Origin: an uncultured Bacteroidales bacterium
Lineage (GTDB): Bacteria > Bacteroidota > Bacteroidia > Bacteroidales > UBA932
NCBI GenBank assembly: GCA_946185745.1
Contig: CAMHKQ010000009.1
Coordinates: 1 to 64,000, forward strand
Length of the DNA: 64,000 nucleotides
Reading direction: 5' to 3'
How positions within the stretch are numbered: the first letter of the stretch is position 1; every line of letters starts with the position of its first letter. Positions 56,498-64,000 of this stretch are shown in pieces. Position numbers and translations under genes: made by a program. The notes beneath the pieces are model-generated. The model was not told the origin of the DNA, ran no database searches, and saw nothing but the letters and a program-made list of their open reading frames with translations.

Positions 56498-57175
56498 CTA
56501 TTTCTCAAGCATTCCGGGACGGAGCAACCTGGTGCGCTCCAGCGCCTTTTCGTCCTGCCATTCTTTGATGAGCCTGGGGTTGCCGCTGAGCAGCACATCG
56601 GGCACTTTCCAGCCGTTGAATTCCGCGGGGCGGGTATAGACGGGAGGGGAGAGCAGCCCGTCCTGGAAGGAGTCGCTGAGTGCGCTGGTCTCGTCGGTAA
56701 GAGCCCCGGGAATGAGCCTGACTATGCTGTCCGCCACGATTGCCGCGGGAATCTCCCCTCCGCTCACCACATAATCGCCGACGGAGATCTCGCGCGTTAC
56801 AAGATGTTCCCTGATGCGCTGGTCGACGCCTTTGTAGTGGCCGCAGAGGATGATAATGTTCTGCATGAGGGAGAGCTCGTTGGAAATAGACTGATTGAGG
56901 ATTTCGCCGTCGGGGGCCATGTAGATGACCTCGTCGTAGTCGCGCTCTTTCTTAAGGTCCGAAATGAGGTTGAAGACGGGCTCGACCATCATCACCATGC
57001 CGGCGTCTCCGCCGTATGAATAATCGTCCACGTTCCTTCTGGGACCAAGGCCGTATTCGCGTAGATTCCTGACGTGAATCTCCACCAGACCCTTTTTGAT
57101 TGCCCGTCCTACAATAGAATGGCTGAGCGGGCTGTCAAGGAGTTCGGGGACAACGGTGATTATATCTATTCTCAT
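56498..57175 (-). CDS. trmD: tRNA (guanine-N1)-methyltransferase TrmD
   Basis: [94 protein letters not shown]. Confidence 0.96.
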   Translation of the reverse strand: MRIDIITVVPELLDSPLSHSIVGRAIKKGLVEIHVRNLREYGLGPRRNVDDYSYGGDAGMVMMVEPVFNLISDLKKERDYDEVIYMAPDGEILNQSISNELSLMQNIIILCGHYKGVDQRIREHLVTREISVGDYVVSGGEIPAAIVADSIVRLIPGALTDETSALSDSFQDGLLSPPVYTRPAEFNGWKVPDVLLSGNPRLIKEWQDEKALERTRLLRPGMLEK

Positions 57176-57244
57176 GCTGATTGGTTTTCGCAAATTTAAT
57201 CAAAAAATACTTATATTTGTAAGCTTAATCAAAATGTACTCACT

Positions 57245-59035
57245 ATGAGCGAAGAAATCAAATTATCTGAACAGCAGACAGTGGAGCAGCAGCCGGTCGA
57301 GCAGCCTGCACCCGCGGTAGAAGCTGCTGCGGCAGAATCTCTCGATCAGGAAGTTGAAAAGGAAGAACCCGTAAAGGCCGATGCCGCATCCCTTGTCGGC
57401 AAGACCATAGCCGAGCTCAGCGCAATCTTCAAAGACCTTATGGACAGCGAAGACCGCATGACCCGCAGCAAGGAAGCCGAAAACATCAAATCGGCCTTCT
57501 ACCGCACCCTCGGCGAGGTCCGCAGCAAGACCGGAAGCGTAGTCGACGACACCCTCGATGCCGTCGAAGAGAACTTCAAGGCCCTTTATGCAGACTACAA
57601 GCGCCAGCGCGCCGAATACAACAGGGTTCAGGATGCCCAGAAGGGAGAGAATCTGGAAAAGAAGAAAGCCATAGTGGAGGAACTCAAGGCACTCGTGGAC
57701 AGCCAGGAGGACGTAAGCGCCCTGTTCCCGGCGTTCCGCGCCCTTCAGGACCGCTGGAGAAGCGTCGGCCCCGTTCCGGCCAGCGATTTCCGCGATCTCA
57801 ACAACAACTACCAGTTCAACGTGGAGCGCTTCTACGACAAGGTGAAGATCTCCCACGAGCTGCGCGACCTCGACTTCCAGAAGAACCTCGAGGCCAAGGT
57901 CAAGTTCTGCGAGGCTGCCGAAAAGCTGTCGGAGAACGAGAACGTGGTCGCCGCTTTCAACGACCTGCAGAAACTCCACGAGCAGTGGAAGGAGTTCGGC
58001 CCCGTGGCAAAGGAATTCCGCGAGAGCATCTGGGAGCGCTTCCAGGCCGCCACTGCCGTCATCAACAAGAAATACCAGGCCCATTTCGAGGAGCTGAAGG
58101 GCCAGCAGAAGGAAAACCTCGAGGCCAAGACCAAACTCTGCGAACAGATAGAGGAAATAGTCGCCCGTGAGTTCAAGAGCGGTGCCGAATGGTCCGCCGC
58201 CAGCAAGGAAATCCTGGATCTCCAGGCGCAGTGGCGCAAGATAGGTTTCGCCACCCGCAAGGACAACCAGAAGATATACGAGCGCTTCCGCGCGGGATGC
58301 GACGCCTTCTTCGCCAAGAAGAGGGAGTTCTACAGCGCCTTCAAGGGCGAGATGGACGAGAATCTGGGCAAGAAGGAAGAGCTCATCCAGAAGGCCGAGG
58401 CCCTCAAGACCAGCACAGACTGGAAGAAGACCACCGAGGCGTTCATCGAGCTCCAGAAGGAGTGGAAGTCCATCGGCGCGGTGTCACGCAAGAAGAGCGA
58501 GGCCCTCTGGACCCGCTTCCGTGCCGCATGCGACGAGTTCTTCGACGCGCGCGACAAGAATGCCGGCGCCGGCGGCAACAACTTCTACGCGAACCTCAAG
58601 GCCAAGAAGCAGATAATCGACGACATCAAGGACTATACTCCCTCCGAGAATCCCGAAGAGAACGCGAAGGCCGCCGCAAGGTTCGCTTCCGACTGGGCCG
58701 CTGCCGGCTTCGTGCCCTTCAAGGAGAAGGATGCCGTCAACGCCGCTTACGTCGAGGCCATGAAGGACAAGTTCCCCGACTGGCACGAACAGCGCGGAGG
58801 CAGGGGAGCCGCCCGTGGCGGCGAGAAGCCCGTCAGCGCCAAGGACCAGCTCATCCGTAAGTACAACACCCTCCAGCAGGAAATCGAAACCTACGAGAAC
58901 AACATCGGTTTCTTCTCCGCATCCAGCAAGTCCGAAGACATCATCAAGCAGATGCGCAAGAAGATAGAAAAGCTGAAGGAAGAACTTGCCGCCCTCAAGG
59001 AGCAGATCCGCGGGAGCGAGGAAGGTAACGAATAA
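57245..59035 (+). CDS. DUF349 domain-containing protein (multiple repeats)
   Basis: Repeated LQ..WK.IG......-..LW.RF......F motifs (e.g. WKEFGPVAKEFRESIWERFQAATAVIN, WKSIGAVSRKKSEALWTRFRAACDEFF). Confidence 0.92.
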   Translation: MSEEIKLSEQQTVEQQPVEQPAPAVEAAAAESLDQEVEKEEPVKADAASLVGKTIAELSAIFKDLMDSEDRMTRSKEAENIKSAFYRTLGEVRSKTGSVVDDTLDAVEENFKALYADYKRQRAEYNRVQDAQKGENLEKKKAIVEELKALVDSQEDVSALFPAFRALQDRWRSVGPVPASDFRDLNNNYQFNVERFYDKVKISHELRDLDFQKNLEAKVKFCEAAEKLSENENVVAAFNDLQKLHEQWKEFGPVAKEFRESIWERFQAATAVINKKYQAHFEELKGQQKENLEAKTKLCEQIEEIVAREFKSGAEWSAASKEILDLQAQWRKIGFATRKDNQKIYERFRAGCDAFFAKKREFYSAFKGEMDENLGKKEELIQKAEALKTSTDWKKTTEAFIELQKEWKSIGAVSRKKSEALWTRFRAACDEFFDARDKNAGAGGNNFYANLKAKKQIIDDIKDYTPSENPEENAKAAARFASDWAAAGFVPFKEKDAVNAAYVEAMKDKFPDWHEQRGGRGAARGGEKPVSAKDQLIRKYNTLQQEIETYENNIGFFSASSKSEDIIKQMRKKIEKLKEELAALKEQIRGSEEGNE

Positions 59036-59044
59036 GATATCCAC

Positions 59045-60901
59045 ATGGACAAGAATACAGTAACAGGGTTCATCCTTATTGCTTTAATTCTCTTCGGCTT
59101 CACGTTCTACCAGAGCCGTCAGGCGCGCAAACAGGCCGAATGGCAGGCTCAGCAGGATTCCATCGCGTTTGTCCAGAGGCAGATAGCCGATTCCATCGCC
59201 GCAGCCAATGCTCCCGCCGTCGCGGATGCCCCGGCAGCCGTTCCTGCCGCATCGGCTCCCGAGACGATATATAAAGACAGCACCCTCAACCTCCTTCATG
59301 GCGGAGAGGGCAGCATCGTGACCCTCGAAAACGACAAGATCGTGCTCGAGCTCACCACCAGGGGGGCGCAGCCGTACAGCGTGAAAGTCAAGGACTACTA
59401 CAATCACGATTCAACCGACCTCTACATCCTCAAGCCGGGCGGGAGCGACTATTCGATATCCGTATATACCGGCGAATATATCCGCACCCGGGACTTCAAC
59501 TTCCAGGTGGCCGAGAAGACCGACACCAGCGTGGCCTTCCGTCTTCCCTTCACGGGGGGCGGCTACATAGAGCAGCGCTACTCCCTGGCGGAAGGTGAAT
59601 ATATGGTCGATAACGTGCTGAGTTTCAAAGGTATGGACCAGGTGATCCCGCGAAATGTGTATTCCGTGGACCTCGACTGGGACGTGATCATCCCGCGCAT
59701 GGAGAAGAACTACAAGAACGAGAGCCAGTACTCCAAGCTCGACTTCTACCAGCCCGGGGACAAGAAGCCGGTCGAAATCGGCCGTGGCCGCAGCGGCGCC
59801 AAGAACGTCGCCAGCAGCGTGAGCTGGTTCGCTTTCCAGCAGCAGTTCTTCAGTGCCATCATGCGCAGCAAGAACGGCTTCCAGAGCGGAAACTTCGCAG
59901 TCACTTTCATCGACCAGGACGATCCCGAACGCAATCTGATGGCCTGCAAGGCCCAGATGAGGCAAGAGTTCACCCCTGGCGCTGACATCGAAATCCCCAA
60001 CGAGTTCTATTTCGGCCCCAGCCACTTCAGCACCCTCAAGAGCTACGACCAAAAGTACGAGAAGATAATCCCGCTCGGCGGCTGGCTTGTGGGCTGGTTC
60101 ACCCGTTTCGTGATCATCCCGCTCTTCAACTGGCTTCACAGGTTCATCTCGAATTACGGCCTTATCATCCTCATTATGACCTTCATCATCAAGATCGTGG
60201 TGCTGCCGTTCACTTACAAGAGCTTCGCTTCTTCCGCCAAGATGCAGGCCCTCCAGCCCGAAATAGCGAAGATCAACGAGCGCTATCCCAAGGAGGAGGA
60301 TGCCATGAAGAAGCAGCAGGCCACCATGAACCTGTACAAGAGGGCCGGGGTGAGTCCGATGGGAGGATGCCTTCCCACGCTGCTCACCTTCCCGATCCTG
60401 TGGGCGATGTTCCGCTTCTTCCCGGCGTCCATCGAGCTGCGACAGCAGCCCTTCCTGTGGGCCACCGACCTCTCGGCTCCCGACAGCATCATCGATTTCG
60501 GCACCAGGGTTCCGCTGCTCGGCGACCACCTGTCGCTGTTCGCGCTCCTGATGGCCGTGACCATGTGGGCGTACAGCAAGCTCACCGTGAGCAACACCAC
60601 CGCTTCCAACGATCCCAGCGCCAAGAGCATGCAGTTCATGAGCGTGTGGATGATGCCCATCATGATGTTCTTCATCTGTAACAACCTGTCTTCCGCACTC
60701 TCATATTACTACCTCATTTCCCAGCTTATCAGCATGGTGGAGATCTTCATAATCCGGAAGTTCTTCGTGCATCCAGAGGAAGTGCTTGCGAAGGTCAAGG
60801 CCAGCGAAGGCAAGCCGCTCCCCAAGAGCAAATGGCAGCAGAGGCTGGAAGAGGCGCAGAAGATGCAGCAACAGCAGATGAAGAATCAGCGCCGCAGATA
60901 A
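59045..60901 (+). CDS. yidC: membrane protein insertase YidC
   Basis: N-terminal TM and periplasmic domain; NYGLIILIMTFIIKIVVLPFTYKSFASSAKMQALQPEIAKINERYPKE; GVSPMGGCLPTLLTFPILWAMFRFFPASIELRQQPFLWATDLSAPDS. Confidence 0.96.
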   Translation: MDKNTVTGFILIALILFGFTFYQSRQARKQAEWQAQQDSIAFVQRQIADSIAAANAPAVADAPAAVPAASAPETIYKDSTLNLLHGGEGSIVTLENDKIVLELTTRGAQPYSVKVKDYYNHDSTDLYILKPGGSDYSISVYTGEYIRTRDFNFQVAEKTDTSVAFRLPFTGGGYIEQRYSLAEGEYMVDNVLSFKGMDQVIPRNVYSVDLDWDVIIPRMEKNYKNESQYSKLDFYQPGDKKPVEIGRGRSGAKNVASSVSWFAFQQQFFSAIMRSKNGFQSGNFAVTFIDQDDPERNLMACKAQMRQEFTPGADIEIPNEFYFGPSHFSTLKSYDQKYEKIIPLGGWLVGWFTRFVIIPLFNWLHRFISNYGLIILIMTFIIKIVVLPFTYKSFASSAKMQALQPEIAKINERYPKEEDAMKKQQATMNLYKRAGVSPMGGCLPTLLTFPILWAMFRFFPASIELRQQPFLWATDLSAPDSIIDFGTRVPLLGDHLSLFALLMAVTMWAYSKLTVSNTTASNDPSAKSMQFMSVWMMPIMMFFICNNLSSALSYYYLISQLISMVEIFIIRKFFVHPEEVLAKVKASEGKPLPKSKWQQRLEEAQKMQQQQMKNQRRR

Positions 60902-61680
60902 TGATCGCACAGAATTTAGAGAGTTTACTGAATGAACTGCCACAGGGTGTAAAACTTGTGGCAGTTTCAAAATTCCACCCGCTCGAGGCTCTTCTGGAGG
61001 CCTATGCCATGGGGCAGAGGTGCTTCGGGGAGAACCGTCCGCAGGAGTTCGCGGCGAAGGCCGTGCAGATGCCGCAGGACGTGGAATGGCATTTCATCGG
61101 GCATCTGCAGACAAACAAGCTCAAGCTGGTGCTGCCGTATGCCGCCATTGTGGAGAGCATTGATACCGTTCATCTACTTGAGGCGGTGAACAACTGGGGC
61201 GAACTGCATGACAAGGTCATAAACGTGCTGCTGGAGGTGCATATCGGCGCCGAAGAGACCAAGCAGGGCTTTACGCCCGATGAAGTGCTGGATTTACTGA
61301 ACAGCATTTGCAGCAGCCGGCAGCTCCCCCCGTCAGAAGCGATTGCTGCGCAATCGTCCCTCCCAAACCAGGGGTTTGGGCCCCTCCCTCTAATCCGCCG
61401 AGGGTGGCAGCCTTCTGAGGGAGGACATGCCGGCTGCTACCCGTTCATCAATTTCTGCGGGCTGATGGGCATGGCGAGCCATGTGGACGACGAGGAGGCG
61501 ATAGCCGCTGATTTTGAGCGGATTAAGAATCTGTTCGATGAATGCCGGGAGTGTTTCCCGCAGCTGAGGGACTTTTCTCAGCTATCCATAGGGATGTCGG
61601 GGGACTGGAGGATTGCCGTACGGCACGGTTCCACCGAAGTGCGCATCGGAACTGCCATATTCGGCGCCAGGCAGTATTAA
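60901..61680 (+). CDS. YggS-family PLP homeostasis protein carrying an in-frame element-derived insertion
   Basis: Start chosen at MIAQNLESLLNELPQGVKLVAVSKFHP; FGENRPQEF, EWHFIGHLQTNKLKLVLPYAAIVESID, FCGLMGMASHVDDEE, LSIGMSGDWRIAVRHGSTEVRIGTAIFG. Atypical segment SSRQLPPSEAIAAQSSLPNQGFGPLPLIRRGWQPSEGGHAG interrupts the family pattern. Confidence 0.88.
   Translation: MIAQNLESLLNELPQGVKLVAVSKFHPLEALLEAYAMGQRCFGENRPQEFAAKAVQMPQDVEWHFIGHLQTNKLKLVLPYAAIVESIDTVHLLEAVNNWGELHDKVINVLLEVHIGAEETKQGFTPDEVLDLLNSICSSRQLPPSEAIAAQSSLPNQGFGPLPLIRRGWQPSEGGHAGCYPFINFCGLMGMASHVDDEEAIAADFERIKNLFDECRECFPQLRDFSQLSIGMSGDWRIAVRHGSTEVRIGTAIFGARQY
61312..61438. mobile_element. MITE/REP-like inverted-repeat element inside YggS gene
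   Basis: Imperfect terminal inverted repeats AGCAGCCGGCAGCTCCCCCCGTCAGAAG ... CTTCTGAGGGAGGACATGCCGGCTGCT; internal hairpins GATTGCtgcGCAATC and CCCAAACCaggGGTTTGGG. Confidence 0.7.
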
Positions 61681-62804
61681 GCCTCAGGTTTCAGGGCATC
61701 GACCATGGCGCGGGCTATTGCCTGCGAGGCGCCGCTCCCTCCGAGTCTGGCGCGGATTTCAGAATAATCGGACAGCATCTGCCGCCTGTATGGGTGGTCT
61801 TCCATGAGGCGGAGGATTTCACTCGTGGCCGCCTCGGGGGTGAAGTCGTTCTGGATAAGCTCCCTGAAGGCGCATCTGTCGAGTATCAGGTTGCCCAGGG
61901 AAATGTATTTGATATGGGCGAAAGGCCGGCCGATCGCGTTCATCAGGAATGCCGTAAGCGGAGTGGTGCTCCAGCATACGACCTGGGGGGTGCCGATCAG
62001 GGCCGCTTCCAGCGAGGCGGTGCCGGAATTGACAAGCGCGGCGTCGGCATATTTCAGGATGTCGTAGGTGCGGCCGAAGAGCAGCTTGACATATGGCCTT
62101 TCCGCCATGTAGGCCTCATAATCGGCCTGTGTGCGGCCCGGGGCGCCCGCTATGAGGAACTGGCAGCCGGCGTGGCGGGGGAGCAAGTGAATGGCGTCAG
62201 CCATCTCCATGGCCGCCGGCATGGTATGGGAGATCTCGCTTTTGCGGGAGCCGGGCAGTATTGCAATGCAGGGCCCTTCAGCCGGTCTGGAGTAGCTGTG
62301 CGAATCCACCTCGTCCACCAGGGGGTTGCCCCTGTAGACCGCAGCTATCCCGCGGCTTTCGAAATACGGTTCTTCGAAGGGAAAGATTATGAACAGCCTG
62401 TCTACCAAGGCTTTGAGCTTGCGGTTGCGGCCGTCGCGGGACGCCCAGGTCTTGGGGGCGATGTAATAGAATACTTTTATGCCCCGTTCATGGCAGAACC
62501 GGGCTACCTTCAGGTTGAAACCGGGATAGTCGATAGGAATGACCACGTCGGGTTTCCAGCGGAGGATATCGGACTTGCATTCCTTCAGTCTCCGGATAAT
62601 CTTGCCGAGGCTTCCAAGTACGTCGCCGATTCCCATCACGGCTGTGTCCCTGTAATCGCCGGCCTTGCTGCCTCCAGCGGCCTCCATGGATGCGCCGCCC
62701 CAGAAACGGAATTCCGCCCCTGGGTCGGCGGCAAGCAGCCCCTTCATGAGGTTGCCGCCGTGAAGGTCGCCGGACGCTTCGCCGGCTATCAGGTAGTATT
62801 TCAT
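61677..62804 (-). CDS. lpxB: lipid-A-disaccharide synthase
   Basis: MKYYLIAGEASGDLHGGNLMKGLLAADPGAEFRFWGGASMEAAGG; IDYPGFNLKVARFCHERGIKVFYYIAPKTWAS; ILPGSRKSEI; VNSGTASLEAALIGTPQVVCW. Confidence 0.97.
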   Translation of the reverse strand: MKYYLIAGEASGDLHGGNLMKGLLAADPGAEFRFWGGASMEAAGGSKAGDYRDTAVMGIGDVLGSLGKIIRRLKECKSDILRWKPDVVIPIDYPGFNLKVARFCHERGIKVFYYIAPKTWASRDGRNRKLKALVDRLFIIFPFEEPYFESRGIAAVYRGNPLVDEVDSHSYSRPAEGPCIAILPGSRKSEISHTMPAAMEMADAIHLLPRHAGCQFLIAGAPGRTQADYEAYMAERPYVKLLFGRTYDILKYADAALVNSGTASLEAALIGTPQVVCWSTTPLTAFLMNAIGRPFAHIKYISLGNLILDRCAFRELIQNDFTPEAATSEILRLMEDHPYRRQMLSDYSEIRARLGGSGASQAIARAMVDALKPEA

Positions 62805-62805
62805 G

Positions 62806-63651
62806 CTAGAAGTCGGTCTCGAAACCCAGCATCCTGAGCCTTTCCTTCTCGGCCGGGTCGGTGTCGTCGAGGTTTTCGGGGGTTATCGTAATGTATCCCT
62901 GCTTGAGCAGGATCTGGTCGGAGTCGGCGGGGGTGTCATGGTCGTTGATCATGTCGCCCACCATTGCGAACACTTCCTCTCCCGGTTCGGGTTGGGGAAG
63001 CCAGGTGACGCCCAGGTCTTCGAGGGGACGTACGCCGGTCTTGTCATAGAATGCGGGGTCGAAGGGCATGAATTCCCGTTCCCAGTGCATCCTGCCGAGA
63101 TGGCAGACCCTGACGCCCTTTATCTCGTCTGCGGGAAGGTCGGGGAAATTGATGTTGTAGAATAATCCGAAACGCGTTTCCATATTGTCGAGCAGCGGTT
63201 CGAGAATGGACGGAAGAAGCTTTTCCACGGCGCTGAAGTCGGCGTCTTTCCTGAAGGAGTCAAGGGATACCGCAATGGAAGGAATCCTGCCCAGGGCGGC
63301 TTCCTTCGCCGCTCCCATGGTTCCGGAGTACGGCGAGCACATCGCGGCGTTCAGACCGTGGTTTATTCCGCTGAAGACGATGTCGGGCTTGTCGGGATAA
63401 AAGATGTTGTCTATGCCGTATTTCACGCATGAGGACGGGGTGGCGTCCATGTAGTACCAGCGCTCTCCGGGCTCTTCGCTCAGTTTTTTGACCGCCATGG
63501 GCTTATAACCGAGGTTGACCGCCATGGACATGCCGCTTTGATGATACTTCGGTCCTACGACGGTGATGTCGCCGTAGGGCTTCAGGATATTCACCAGCGT
63601 TCTGATACCGGTCGAGTTGTATCCGTCGTCGTTGGTAACGAGTATTTTCAT
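62806..63651 (-). CDS. surE: 5'/3'-nucleotidase SurE
   Basis: MKILVTNDDGYNSTGIRTLVNILKPYGDITVVGPKYHQSGMSMAV; DIVFSGINHGLNAAMCSPYSGTMGAAKEAAL. Confidence 0.97.
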   Translation of the reverse strand: MKILVTNDDGYNSTGIRTLVNILKPYGDITVVGPKYHQSGMSMAVNLGYKPMAVKKLSEEPGERWYYMDATPSSCVKYGIDNIFYPDKPDIVFSGINHGLNAAMCSPYSGTMGAAKEAALGRIPSIAVSLDSFRKDADFSAVEKLLPSILEPLLDNMETRFGLFYNINFPDLPADEIKGVRVCHLGRMHWEREFMPFDPAFYDKTGVRPLEDLGVTWLPQPEPGEEVFAMVGDMINDHDTPADSDQILLKQGYITITPENLDDTDPAEKERLRMLGFETDF

Positions 63652-63676
63652 GTCTTTTATTAATTTTACAAATATA

Positions 63677-63707
63677 TTGAATTTCAGCCGAATTTTTATT
63701 ATTTTTG
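63677..63707 (+). promoter_or_regulatory. Bacteroidota-type promoter of gap
   Basis: TTG (63677-63679), 20-nt spacer, TATTTTTG (63700-63707). Confidence 0.65.
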
Positions 63708-63736
63708 CGACCCTGAAAAGTTAATTCATCCATTAA

Positions 63737-64000
<264 letters not shown>

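Overview
The window is about 64 kb of GC-rich Bacteroidota (probably Bacteroidales) chromosome. It is densely packed with mostly housekeeping genes. The lineage call rests on TAnnTTTG/TTG promoters, gene content and gene neighbourhoods, and is an inference. Recognisable content: two 5'-nucleotidase-like metallophosphatases, manC, an iron-dependent ADH + GH95 fucosidase + golvesin/amidase-like block, an MsbA-like ABC exporter, pgi, a four-gene Na+-pumping acyl-CoA decarboxylase operon, recF, pdxB, a YebC-family regulator, an ABC/GntR operon, ffh, zapA - 6S-like RNA - rny, tandem purine nucleoside phosphorylases + an amidohydrolase, nusB/yajC/YbbR/coaE/rimO, a GlsA/GlsB-like acyltransferase pair, rnpB (minus strand), a TPP riboswitch + TonB receptor, trmD, yidC, YggS, lpxB, surE and a partial gap. 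No CRISPR array, prophage, defence island, rRNA or convincing tRNA was seen. No clear new multi-gene system is evident. The most interesting signals are: (i) a dispersed hairpin-rich intergenic element in two inverted copies sharing two exact blocks (26 and 22 nt); (ii) a ~127-nt inverted-repeat-bounded element inserted in frame inside the YggS gene; (iii) a formylglycine-generating-enzyme-like domain fused to a four-Asp-box sialidase-like domain; (iv) a TPP riboswitch whose downstream hairpin sequesters the receptor start codon; (v) an in-frame CoaE-DUF5606 fusion; (vi) a zinc metallopeptidase gene broken by a small deletion/frameshift. All calls are from reading the sequence; no database search was run.
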